A stretch of 64,000 bases of DNA from Spirochaetales bacterium (GTDB lineage: Bacteria > Spirochaetota > Spirochaetia > Sphaerochaetales > Sphaerochaetaceae), in NCBI GenBank assembly GCA_012514185.1, contig JAAZAT010000089.1, positions 1-64,000 of the forward strand. The letters are read 5' to 3'. A program made the position numbers and the translations under genes. A model generated the notes under the pieces. It saw only the letters and a program-made list of their open reading frames with translations, was not told the DNA's origin and did no database searches. Shown one piece after another: positions 30,333-38,688 of the stretch (positions within the stretch are counted from its first letter, which is position 1; each line of letters begins with the position of its first letter).

Positions 30333-31594
30333 ACTTCCACCTCCGCTCCTGCAAAACGAAGGGTCTGTACGTAATCGTCGTAGGTTTGCGCCCTGCGAAT
30401 CATAACCACCGAACCATCGCGCTTGAGCAGATACTCGGCACAGCGGAGCTTTCCATTATAGTTGAAGCCCATGCTGTGACCGTGGGCCCCTGCATCATGA
30501 ATCACCACCACATCCCCCTTCTGTACTTCGGGCAGCGTGCGATCGATGGCAAACTTGTCGTTGTTCTCGCACAGCGACCCGGTTACATCGTAGGTATGGT
30601 CGCAAGGCAGATTGTCCTTTCCCACCACGGTGATATGGTGGTAGGAGCCGTACAGGGCCGGACGCATGAGGTTGGCCATTGATGCATCAAGGCCGACATA
30701 ATCCTTATACTTCTTCGTTACATGCAGGACCCTGCTGACAAGGTATCCATACGGGCCGGTGATCACCCGCCCGCACTCAAATACAATTTGCAGCGGATCG
30801 AGACCGGCGGGAACAATCATGCTCTGGTAGAGTTCCTGCATGTGGGAGCTGACCTTCGCCAAGTCCATCTTCTCCTGGTCGGGACGGTAGGGTATGCCGA
30901 TGCCGCCTCCCATGTCGATGAACTCAATGCGTACGCCAGCTTCTTTGTGGATGCGGATGGCAAGGTCGAAGAGCATGCGGGCGGTCTCAACGATGTACGA
31001 TCCGTCCAATTCGTTGGATGCAACCATGGTATGAAGGCCGAAGTGCTTGACTCCCTTCTCTTTCATGATCTTATAGCAATCGATGATCTGGGAGGTGGTC
31101 ACCCCGTACTTTGCCTCCACCGGGTTGCCGATGATGGCATTGCCAGTGCGGTCCGGTCCGGGATTGTACCTGAAGCAGATGGTGTCGGGAAACGTCCCGA
31201 CTGCCTGCTGGAGTGCTTCTATGTGCGTGATGTCATCCAGGTTGATGATCGCCCCGAGTTCATAGGCCGCCTTGAACTCCTCGGGCGGGGTGTCATTGCT
31301 GGTAAACATGATCTTCCTGCCGGTAATGCCGCAAGCCTTTGCAAGCTGAAGCTCAGGCAGGGAAGAGCAGTCTGCACCAAACCCCTCTTGGGCCAGGAGC
31401 TTCAGGAGGGTCGGGTTGGGACAAGCTTTTACCGCATAGTAATTGCAAAAACCGGGTGCCCAGGCAAAGAGTTTCTTGAAATACCTTGCATGCTCGATCA
31501 TCGCTTTCTCATCGTACACATAGAACGGAGTTGGAAGTTGGCTGGCCAACTCCAGCATATCACCATGGCCGATAGGTAGCTTTTTCTCACTCAT
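30329..31594 (-). CDS. lysA: Diaminopimelate decarboxylase (PLP, alanine racemase fold)
   Basis: 'TPFYVYDEKAM...YYAVKACPNPTLLKLLAQEGFGADCSSLPEL', 'IDMGGGIGIPYRP', 'CGRVITGPYGYLVSRV'; in dap operon. Confidence 0.88.
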   Translation of the reverse strand: MSEKKLPIGHGDMLELASQLPTPFYVYDEKAMIEHARYFKKLFAWAPGFCNYYAVKACPNPTLLKLLAQEGFGADCSSLPELQLAKACGITGRKIMFTSNDTPPEEFKAAYELGAIINLDDITHIEALQQAVGTFPDTICFRYNPGPDRTGNAIIGNPVEAKYGVTTSQIIDCYKIMKEKGVKHFGLHTMVASNELDGSYIVETARMLFDLAIRIHKEAGVRIEFIDMGGGIGIPYRPDQEKMDLAKVSSHMQELYQSMIVPAGLDPLQIVFECGRVITGPYGYLVSRVLHVTKKYKDYVGLDASMANLMRPALYGSYHHITVVGKDNLPCDHTYDVTGSLCENNDKFAIDRTLPEVQKGDVVVIHDAGAHGHSMGFNYNGKLRCAEYLLKRDGSVVMIRRAQTYDDYVQTLRFAGAEVEV

Positions 31595-32820
31595 ATCTTC
31601 AAATTCTCCTCAATCATCTGCATGGCTTGAACAACCTGTTCGCGATGGCCGTACGACGAAACCCTTACAAAAGTCCTGCCGGCCGGACCGAATCCGCTTC
31701 CCGGGGTCACCACCACATGGCAGGTGTCGAGCAACAGGTCGAAGAAATCCCAACTATCCATACCATGGGGAGTCTTCGCCCAGATGTACGGGCTGTTGAC
31801 CCCGCCATACACGGTCAAGCCAACCTTGGCAAGCCCTTCACGGATGATCCGGGCATTCTCCAAGTAGTATGCCACCAAGGCCCTGCTCTGCTCGTATCCC
31901 TCTCCAGACAACGCAGCATATCCACCCTTCTGGGCAATGTTGCTCGCCCCGTTGAAAAACGTGCACTGCCTGCGGTTCCACATCGAATTGAGCACGGTCG
32001 GAGGAGCATCCTCACAGCAAAGGGCTTTCGGCACAATGGTCCAGCCAAGCCGTACACCGGTAAAACCGGAGAACTTGGAGAAGCTGTTGATCTCGATGGC
32101 GCACTCCTTGGCCCCTTCCACTTCATAGATGGAGCGAGGGTATCCAGCCTCGGTGATGTACTCGCTGTATGCGCTGTCGAAGATGATGACACTCTTGTGC
32201 GCTCGAGCGTAATCGACAAAGGCTTTCAACTGGTCGTAGGTCGCCACAGCGCCGGTAGGGTTATTCGGACTGCACAGGTAGATCAAGTCCACCTTCTGCT
32301 TCGGAGGCTCGGGAATGAACCCATTCTCCTCAGTGCTGGCAAGGTACACAAAGCCGTCGTAGCAACCCTTCTCCTTATTGAAAAGCCCGGTGCGCCCACC
32401 GACCACATTGCTGTCCACATACACAGGATATGCAGGGTCTTGAATGGCAACGATGTTGTTTTCGCCAAACAGGTCCTGAATGTTGGCAGCATCACTCTTG
32501 GCGCCGTCACTGACAAAGAATTCGGTGCTTTCCAGCTCTACACCGTAGCGCCGGTAGTAGAGGACCAAGGCCTCGCGCAGGTAGGCATCCCCCTGCTCAT
32601 CGCCGTATCCAGTATAGGTAGTGCGATCTGAAAGAGCCTCAATCTTCTCCCTCATCGCGTTGCAGACCGCCTCGGGAAGAGCTTCGGTGGTATTGCCGAT
32701 GCCCAAACGGAGGACAGGCACACCGGGATGGGTCTTCTGCCAGGCACTCGTCCTGCGGGCGATTTCAGGAAAGAGATACCCGCTTGCAAGTTTTTGATAA
32801 TTCGTATTGATCGTAGCCAT
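31591..32820 (-). CDS. dapL: LL-diaminopimelate aminotransferase
   Basis: 'NYQKLASGYLFPEIARRTSAWQKTHPGVPVLRLGIGNTTEALP', 'EINSFSKFSGFTGVRLGWTIVP'. Confidence 0.93.
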   Translation of the reverse strand: MATINTNYQKLASGYLFPEIARRTSAWQKTHPGVPVLRLGIGNTTEALPEAVCNAMREKIEALSDRTTYTGYGDEQGDAYLREALVLYYRRYGVELESTEFFVSDGAKSDAANIQDLFGENNIVAIQDPAYPVYVDSNVVGGRTGLFNKEKGCYDGFVYLASTEENGFIPEPPKQKVDLIYLCSPNNPTGAVATYDQLKAFVDYARAHKSVIIFDSAYSEYITEAGYPRSIYEVEGAKECAIEINSFSKFSGFTGVRLGWTIVPKALCCEDAPPTVLNSMWNRRQCTFFNGASNIAQKGGYAALSGEGYEQSRALVAYYLENARIIREGLAKVGLTVYGGVNSPYIWAKTPHGMDSWDFFDLLLDTCHVVVTPGSGFGPAGRTFVRVSSYGHREQVVQAMQMIEENLKI

Positions 32821-32825
32821 GAACT

Positions 32826-33737
32826 CTATCTCCTTGTTATCGCCCCAAGCTCATCCAATGCATCAAGTTCTGCATAGAGGCGGGCCCTGTTCTCTTCACT
32901 CTCAAAGCTGCACAACGGAAGCCTGAACGACTCTTCGCACCAACCGTACCGTGCCATGGCGGTCTTGATCGGGATGGGATTGGTTTCCAAGAAACAAGCC
33001 TTGAAGAAACCCGCAAGCTTCGCCTCCATCTTTCGGGCTTCATCAAACTTGCCTTCCAGGGCAAGGTGAATCATTTTGGAAATATAAGAGGGGCAGATGT
33101 TCGATCCGACGCTGATCACGCCATCACCGCCGTTCTCGATCAAGGACAGGGAAAGGTTGTCATCACCGCTGAGTACATGGAACTTGCCATGGGTGGCATC
33201 GATGACCGCCCGCATCTGTTCGAGACTGCCGCTGGCTTCCTTGACCCCCACGATGTTCGAACAGGCGTCGCTGAGAGCCTTTACCGTTTCGGTCTCAATA
33301 TTCACTCCTGTTCTTCCCTTGATGTTGTAGAGGATGCAGGGAATATCGACACTCTCGGCAATCGCTTTGAAGTGCAGATACAAACCCTTCTGGGTAGGCT
33401 TGTTATAGTACGGATTCACCAAAAGCACTGCATCGACCCCCACCTGCTGGGCGTGCCGCGAGAGCCTGATCGCCTCGCTTGTTGCATTGGAACCGGTGCC
33501 TGCAATGACAGGAACCCGGCCGTTGGCGAATTTGACGGTCAGGGCGATGGTACGGTCGTGTTCATCATGGCTGAGCGTCGGGCTCTCCCCGGTTGTACCG
33601 CAGGGCACCAGGCCGTCTATGCCGCTTTGGATCTGAGCCTCGATGATCTGCTCAAGGCGCTCTTCATCCAGATTGTCCTTCTTGGTGAACGGGGTGATCA
33701 ACGCAGTATGGACACCCTTGAAACTCAGTTCTCTCAT
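32826..33737 (-). CDS. dapA: 4-hydroxy-tetrahydrodipicolinate synthase (copy 1)
   Basis: 'GVHTALITPFTKKDNLDEERL', 'VPCGTTGESPTLSHDEH', 'NPYYNKPTQKGLY', 'VGVKEASGSLEQ'. Confidence 0.95.
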   Translation of the reverse strand: MRELSFKGVHTALITPFTKKDNLDEERLEQIIEAQIQSGIDGLVPCGTTGESPTLSHDEHDRTIALTVKFANGRVPVIAGTGSNATSEAIRLSRHAQQVGVDAVLLVNPYYNKPTQKGLYLHFKAIAESVDIPCILYNIKGRTGVNIETETVKALSDACSNIVGVKEASGSLEQMRAVIDATHGKFHVLSGDDNLSLSLIENGGDGVISVGSNICPSYISKMIHLALEGKFDEARKMEAKLAGFFKACFLETNPIPIKTAMARYGWCEESFRLPLCSFESEENRARLYAELDALDELGAITRR

Positions 33738-33751
33738 ACGGTTTTCTCCAT

Positions 33752-34495
33752 TTAAAAAAGCATGTCATCGATAGAAAAGAAGCCGTGCTTTTCGGCAGTA
33801 ATCCACGTTGCAGCCTTCAGGGCTCCCGATACAAACCCATCCCTGTTGCGGGCTGTATGGGTCAGCTCGATTGTATCGACGGGGCTGTCGAACAGCACCG
33901 TATGCACACCTGGGCTGTATCCTCCGCGGACCGAGGAGATATGTATTTCCTGCTTCTCCCGCCTGCGGTCAAGGCGTGCAGTTTCAAGCTTGTCTTTTGC
34001 ATTAAGCTGCTGAGTCAGGATATTTCCAAGCATCACAGCAGTACCAGAGGGACTGTCAGCCTTTGCAGCATGAAACCACTCCTGGACCAGCGAATCGTAT
34101 TCAGGGAAGTTGTTCATCAGACTCGCAGCCTTGCGTACGATGGAAAAAAAGAGTTGAACGCCGATGGAAAAGTTGCCCGACCAGATGATAGCACATCCAG
34201 GGTGGGACTCAAGTTTCTTCAGGGAATCGAGCTTGTCGTACCATCCGGTGGTAGCAATGACTGCAGGTGTCGAGGTTTCGCAGTACAGATTCATCCGCTC
34301 TTCAATGCCCTCTGCTGCAGAAAACTCAATGGCTGCGTCAGCACCAGCCAAAGCCTGTGCAGTCAGCGTGCGATGCGTCACCCTCGGATCCTCAACATGT
34401 GGATCGATGATGGAGACGACCTCATGTCCGCTGCTGATCGCAGCCTCATGCAATTGCCTACCCATCTTTCCAAATCCTACGATTGCAATGTGCAT
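33752..34495 (-). CDS. dapB: 4-hydroxy-tetrahydrodipicolinate reductase (copy 1, divergent)
   Basis: 'MHIAIVGFGKMGRQLHEAAISSGHEVVSIID', 'AAKADSPSGTAVMLG'; first gene of the dap operon. Confidence 0.85.
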   Translation of the reverse strand: MHIAIVGFGKMGRQLHEAAISSGHEVVSIIDPHVEDPRVTHRTLTAQALAGADAAIEFSAAEGIEERMNLYCETSTPAVIATTGWYDKLDSLKKLESHPGCAIIWSGNFSIGVQLFFSIVRKAASLMNNFPEYDSLVQEWFHAAKADSPSGTAVMLGNILTQQLNAKDKLETARLDRRREKQEIHISSVRGGYSPGVHTVLFDSPVDTIELTHTARNRDGFVSGALKAATWITAEKHGFFSIDDMLF

Positions 34496-34540
34496 TCAGT
34501 TCTCCTCTGTTGTAATTGTTTTGGAGTGTATCATTCTCAT

Positions 34541-34571
34541 AACATTTTGTCTATAATCACAACAAAATGTT
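34541..34571. promoter_or_regulatory. Perfect 10-bp inverted repeat in the dapB-lysA operon promoter region
   Basis: AACATTTTGT-(11 nt)-ACAAAATGTT, 46 bp upstream of dapB. Confidence 0.6.
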
Positions 34572-34875
34572 TTTTATGCAACTATTTTAACCAGTACTAT
34601 CCCTACAATAGACCTGCCTTCATCCCCGGCGAGACCCATGTTTTTCGGGGAGGTACGACCAAGAAGCATGATTCTGATAAGAAACCAGACTGGAAAATCC
34701 GATTCAGTTACGGGTATTCCAGCCTGGTTGTCATAATCGCAGCCGACTTGCAACGAATGCCGGGTTGTCGGCCGGGATAAGAAGGTATTCAACTACACCG
34801 AATACCAGATGGAGCACGCATTCCAGACAGTTCGGAGAATTCTCCAGCCGGCTATCAGGCATTTTCGTTTGGATT

Positions 34876-35625
34876 CTACAATCCATCACCATTCTTACGC
34901 TTGCGCATGTACTCGTTCCAATATTGATTCACATCGTGCGTCAATTTCTGCAGGTGGTCCATCATGCCGGCTTCAGCCTTATCAGGATCATGATTTTCGA
35001 TTGCCTCAAGAATGCTGAGATGATATGTACGATAGTTGTCGCCTACACGATGCCTGAGTTGTTCAAACAATTCCGACTGTTGGCCCATGGTGGATAGCAT
35101 CATATACAGTGAAACCAAGGCCTCATTTTTTGATGCTTTTGCGATACAGCTGTGAAACGCTATATCATCTTTTGCTATACTCTGCCGGTCGGATGAGTGC
35201 ATCTGTTGATTTGCATAACAACGCTTGAGCTCTTGCAGTTCCTCATCTGTTATGCGTTCGGCGGCAAGACGCGCCGTCTGGCGCTCGATGGCGGACCTCG
35301 CTTCGAGAACCATGATGAAATTCTCCAACACATCGCTGCTTAACAATGATTCCAAGCTTGTCTTGTAATAATCAAATTCGAGTGTAGTTTTCGTATCCTC
35401 GATGATCTTTCTTCCAAGTGGAGTGATCAGGCGCCCTTTGAATCCAATCTTCTCCAAATATCCGAGTGTTTCCAACTCGTTCAATTCTCGTCCAACGGTC
35501 GCGCTGCTGACTTCAATACCGTTTTTTTTAAGACTGTTGACAATATACCATGATCCAACCGGTTCCTTGGAATTTCCAATCAGTTCCAGAATTGGCTTCT
35601 TCCATTTATCCTTTGCAATTTCCAC
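34876..35625 (-). CDS. Transcriptional regulator with winged-helix N-terminus and GntR/FCD-type C-terminus
   Basis: N-term 'KKNGIEVSSATVGRELNELETLGYLEKIGFKGRLITPLGRKII'; C-term 'LEARSAIERQTARLAAERITDEELQELKRCYANQ...DDIAFHSCIAKASKNEALVSLY...HLSILEAIENHDPDKAEAGMMDHLQ'. Confidence 0.88.
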   Translation of the reverse strand: MEIAKDKWKKPILELIGNSKEPVGSWYIVNSLKKNGIEVSSATVGRELNELETLGYLEKIGFKGRLITPLGRKIIEDTKTTLEFDYYKTSLESLLSSDVLENFIMVLEARSAIERQTARLAAERITDEELQELKRCYANQQMHSSDRQSIAKDDIAFHSCIAKASKNEALVSLYMMLSTMGQQSELFEQLRHRVGDNYRTYHLSILEAIENHDPDKAEAGMMDHLQKLTHDVNQYWNEYMRKRKNGDGL

Positions 35626-35761
35626 AACGTTACCTCCGTATCAGTCTAACCAATCTGAACCATTCCCGCAAGATATCTTCACAATTCAAAGCGGACAATG
35701 TTCCTACCCTAATTTCTTCCAGCGGTTTTACTTGACTGCAGGAATTCGGCGGTTTACACTA

Positions 35762-35783
35762 CTACCACTCATAGTATGAGTAG
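35762..35783. promoter_or_regulatory. Candidate 22-bp palindromic operator upstream of second dapA
   Basis: CTACCACTCATAGTATGAGTAG; contains perfect palindrome ACTCATA-G-TATGAGT; matches 19/22 positions of the element at 45792-45813. Confidence 0.7.
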
Positions 35784-35811
35784 TACTTATATAAAAACAA
35801 GGAGAATCACC

Positions 35812-36675
35812 ATGTTGCAGGGAGTTTTTACTGCGCTTGTCACACCATTTTCACACAATGGGCACATCGACATCGGAGCACTGAATGCAATCGTGCAAAG
35901 ACAGTTGGAATCAGGGATTGATGGTTTGGTACCAATCGGGACAACCGGGGAAAGCCCGACTCTTGATGACAAAGAGAAGGAGCTGATCATCAAGACAGTC
36001 GCACACCTTGCACACGGGAAAGTCCCGGTCATTGCCGGCAGTGGATCAAACTGCACAAAATCGGCGATTGAAGCAACAAAAAAAGCAAAGGATGCCGGAG
36101 CCGACTACACCTTGCAGGTAGCTCCTTATTACAACAAGCCGTCGGAAGAAGGCCTGTATCGTCATTTTATCGAGATTGCTGAGAAGGGTGGATTGCCTGT
36201 GGTCCTCTATAATATCCCTGGCCGCAGTGCAATCAACATGTCGGTCGACCTGATACTCAGGCTTGCAGAGCATCCGCTCATCGTCGCTGATAAGGAAGCT
36301 TGCGGCAATATGGCCCAGATACAGGACCTTCTTCATCGGAAACCTGCCGGTTTCTCAGTCTTGTCCGGAGACGATGCACTCACCCTGCCGATGATGGCTT
36401 GCGGTGCCCAAGGCATCATTTCTGTGGCCAGCAACATGTTTCCGGCAGAGATGGTGAAGATGACTCACGCTGCCGCCAGTGGTGATTTCAAGACTGCATT
36501 GGATGTCTACAACCATCTCTATCCCTTCTTTGTCAACCAATTCATCGAGACCAATCCTGTACCTGTAAAGACGTATATGGCTTCGAAAGGTTTGCTTGAA
36601 GAGGTGTTCAGGCTTCCGCTGGTACCGCTTACAACACTTCATAAGGAAACGCTTCTGGCTACATTCAAGCAGTGA
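35812..36675 (+). CDS. dapA: 4-hydroxy-tetrahydrodipicolinate synthase (copy 2)
   Basis: 'VPIGTTGESPTLDDKEKELI', 'APYYNKPSEEGLYRHF', 'YNIPGRSAINM', 'VADKEACGNMAQ' retain DHDPS catalytic and Arg motifs. Confidence 0.92.
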   Translation: MLQGVFTALVTPFSHNGHIDIGALNAIVQRQLESGIDGLVPIGTTGESPTLDDKEKELIIKTVAHLAHGKVPVIAGSGSNCTKSAIEATKKAKDAGADYTLQVAPYYNKPSEEGLYRHFIEIAEKGGLPVVLYNIPGRSAINMSVDLILRLAEHPLIVADKEACGNMAQIQDLLHRKPAGFSVLSGDDALTLPMMACGAQGIISVASNMFPAEMVKMTHAAASGDFKTALDVYNHLYPFFVNQFIETNPVPVKTYMASKGLLEEVFRLPLVPLTTLHKETLLATFKQ

Positions 36676-36940
36676 ATCCCTGCAAAACAAAGCGGAACGT
36701 ACGGAATGAAATTCTTCATGCTGCAGGATAGCAGCCAGTAAAACAGAATTCTCTTTGCAGCGGCGAGCGTGAATGTTGCATACTAATCTCTTGGCAGTGC
36801 AAGAATAGACTTGCACAATCGTTCTTTGTTCGTCCACTATGCAGAGAGCTGGATAAATGCAAAAATATTTTGTTGTTATTATTGATTCATTCTTGTTTTT
36901 TGAATAACATATGAACATATTTAATAACAGGATGTTTTAT

Positions 36941-38155
36941 ATGGTGAGAGTAATTCTTTACGGTTGCAGTGGCAGAATGGGGCAAGTCATTACCTCGCTG
37001 GCAGAGCGAATCGACAACCTTTCCATTGTTGCTGGAATCGACGTATATCCAAGCGAACGTGCATACCAGGTATATCCGAGCCTGCTCGCCTGCCCTGTTC
37101 AAGCAGACGTTCTTCTTGACTTCTCCTCACCCAAATCGTTGCATGACTATCTAGCGGTTGCCGTTGAGCGCAGGCTTGCTGTTGTTGTGGCTACAACCGG
37201 GCTTGAGACTGCTGAATTGGATTTATTGGCAAGGGCAACTGAAAAGATTCCCGTTTTTCGTTCGGGCAGCATGTCGCTTGGTGTCAATCTCGTCCAACAA
37301 CTGGTAAAACATGCTGCAAAGGTCTTGGGTGAACCGTTTGATGTAGAGATCGTCGAAAAGCATCACAACCTGAAAAAGGATGCTCCCAGTGGAACTGCGT
37401 TGATGCTCGCCGATTCGGTAAATGATGGTCGGACGCACAAGCTGAGATACGTGTACGGCCGTCACGGAGGCGATGCACAGCGACAGAGTGATGAGCTGGG
37501 CATCCACTCAATGCGCGGAGGGACAATCGTCGGTGAGCATGAAGTCTCGTTTGCAGGCAAGGACGAGGTGATAACCATCGGCCATCAGGCCTACTCACGG
37601 CAGGTGTTCGCCACCGGAGCCATCTTGGCCGCTTCTTATATCGTCGAGCAGAAACCCGGCATGTATTCGATGCAGGATATGATTACTGCAAAAAGCGCGA
37701 TAACGACGCTGTTGGCGCAACCAGATCAGGTTTTGGTATCGCTTGAGAATATACCGAGGAACATGACGCTGGTTACTGACCTCTATGGAGCGCTGGCATC
37801 CAATGACGTATTCATCGATATGATCAGCCATACGGGTGCAACCAACGGCCATATCGCAATCGCTTTTACCATTCATCGGAAAGATCTTGAGAAGACAAGG
37901 GGTGTAATCGCCAAGCTTACTGAGACACAGCTGCAAACCAAGGCGACGATTTCTGAGAATATCACCAAGTTGACCGTAGAAGGCCCCGGTATGGAATTTC
38001 AGTCCGGCGTCGCGTATAAAGTGTTTTCTTGCATGGCAAAAGCTGATATTTCGATTTTTGCAGTTACAACATCGGAGAGTAAAATTGAATATGCAATCTA
38101 CTCCACCGACGTCGATAAGGCAATTCGCATCATCAAGGAAGAATTCGCAATTTAG
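36941..38155 (+). CDS. dapB: 4-hydroxy-tetrahydrodipicolinate reductase (copy 2) fused to C-terminal aspartokinase-like ACT region
   Basis: N-terminal DapB 'VILYGCSGRMGQVI', 'VEKHHNLKKDAPSGTALMLAD'; C-terminal ~150 aa 'HTGATNGHIAIAFTIHRKDLEKTRGVIAKL' and 'ITKLTVEGPGMEFQSGVAYKVFSCMAKADISIFAVTTSESKIEYAIYSTDVDKAIRIIKEEF' read like aspartokinase ACT repeats. Confidence 0.88.
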   Translation: MVRVILYGCSGRMGQVITSLAERIDNLSIVAGIDVYPSERAYQVYPSLLACPVQADVLLDFSSPKSLHDYLAVAVERRLAVVVATTGLETAELDLLARATEKIPVFRSGSMSLGVNLVQQLVKHAAKVLGEPFDVEIVEKHHNLKKDAPSGTALMLADSVNDGRTHKLRYVYGRHGGDAQRQSDELGIHSMRGGTIVGEHEVSFAGKDEVITIGHQAYSRQVFATGAILAASYIVEQKPGMYSMQDMITAKSAITTLLAQPDQVLVSLENIPRNMTLVTDLYGALASNDVFIDMISHTGATNGHIAIAFTIHRKDLEKTRGVIAKLTETQLQTKATISENITKLTVEGPGMEFQSGVAYKVFSCMAKADISIFAVTTSESKIEYAIYSTDVDKAIRIIKEEFAI

Positions 38156-38688
38156 TCGATCGCCAAACGTTGCATATTCACAACGTGTTCATACTGTTCG
38201 ACCGGGTAGGATGCATGAATGATTGCGGTTCGGTTGAACCGCTTGATGGTCACCACCTTGATCACGGTCCCTTCGCATACCACCTGGCCGTACCGATTGA
38301 CCATGTTGATTGTTTGCCCTGCTTCAGGAAGCGGCAGATATTCAAACGGAAAAGCAATGAAGGACAAATCCTTGGTATAGTTTTTTTGCTTGAGATAGAT
38401 GGCCAAGCCCGGGCAAGCAGCTACGCACAAACCGCAGCCGGTACATGTTTCTATGTCGATGACCGGCAGGTTGGTAATCTCGGAACCTACCGTGATGGCA
38501 TGAACAGGACATGCAGTTTCGCAGGGGTTGCAAGGGATTGCCTCAATGCATTCTATTACTGCGACCGGGTGGTGCATGCGTTCGTCGGGAAGGATGTATT
38601 CCTTTGTTGCATGCAATTCGGCCAGGCTTGCCGCACCTGTAGTCTTGAGTCTTCCTTCTGTCTCATTATGGTTGTCCATCTCGTTCAT
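38152..38688 (-). CDS. 4Fe-4S dicluster ferredoxin-like subunit
   Basis: 'CNPCETACPVHAI' and 'CTGCGLCVAACPGLAI'. Confidence 0.88.
   Translation of the reverse strand: MNEMDNHNETEGRLKTTGAASLAELHATKEYILPDERMHHPVAVIECIEAIPCNPCETACPVHAITVGSEITNLPVIDIETCTGCGLCVAACPGLAIYLKQKNYTKDLSFIAFPFEYLPLPEAGQTINMVNRYGQVVCEGTVIKVVTIKRFNRTAIIHASYPVEQYEHVVNMQRLAID

Noticed and set aside
30722-31579. 285-aa plus-strand ORF (and 31627-32631, 33066-33755, 33785-34780)
   Set aside because: All antisense to lysA, dapL, dapA and dapB respectively; no independent coding evidence.
34496-34600. Possible lysine riboswitch upstream of the dap operon
   Set aside because: The leader is only about 100 bp and shows a simple inverted repeat, not the long multi-helix L-box structure.
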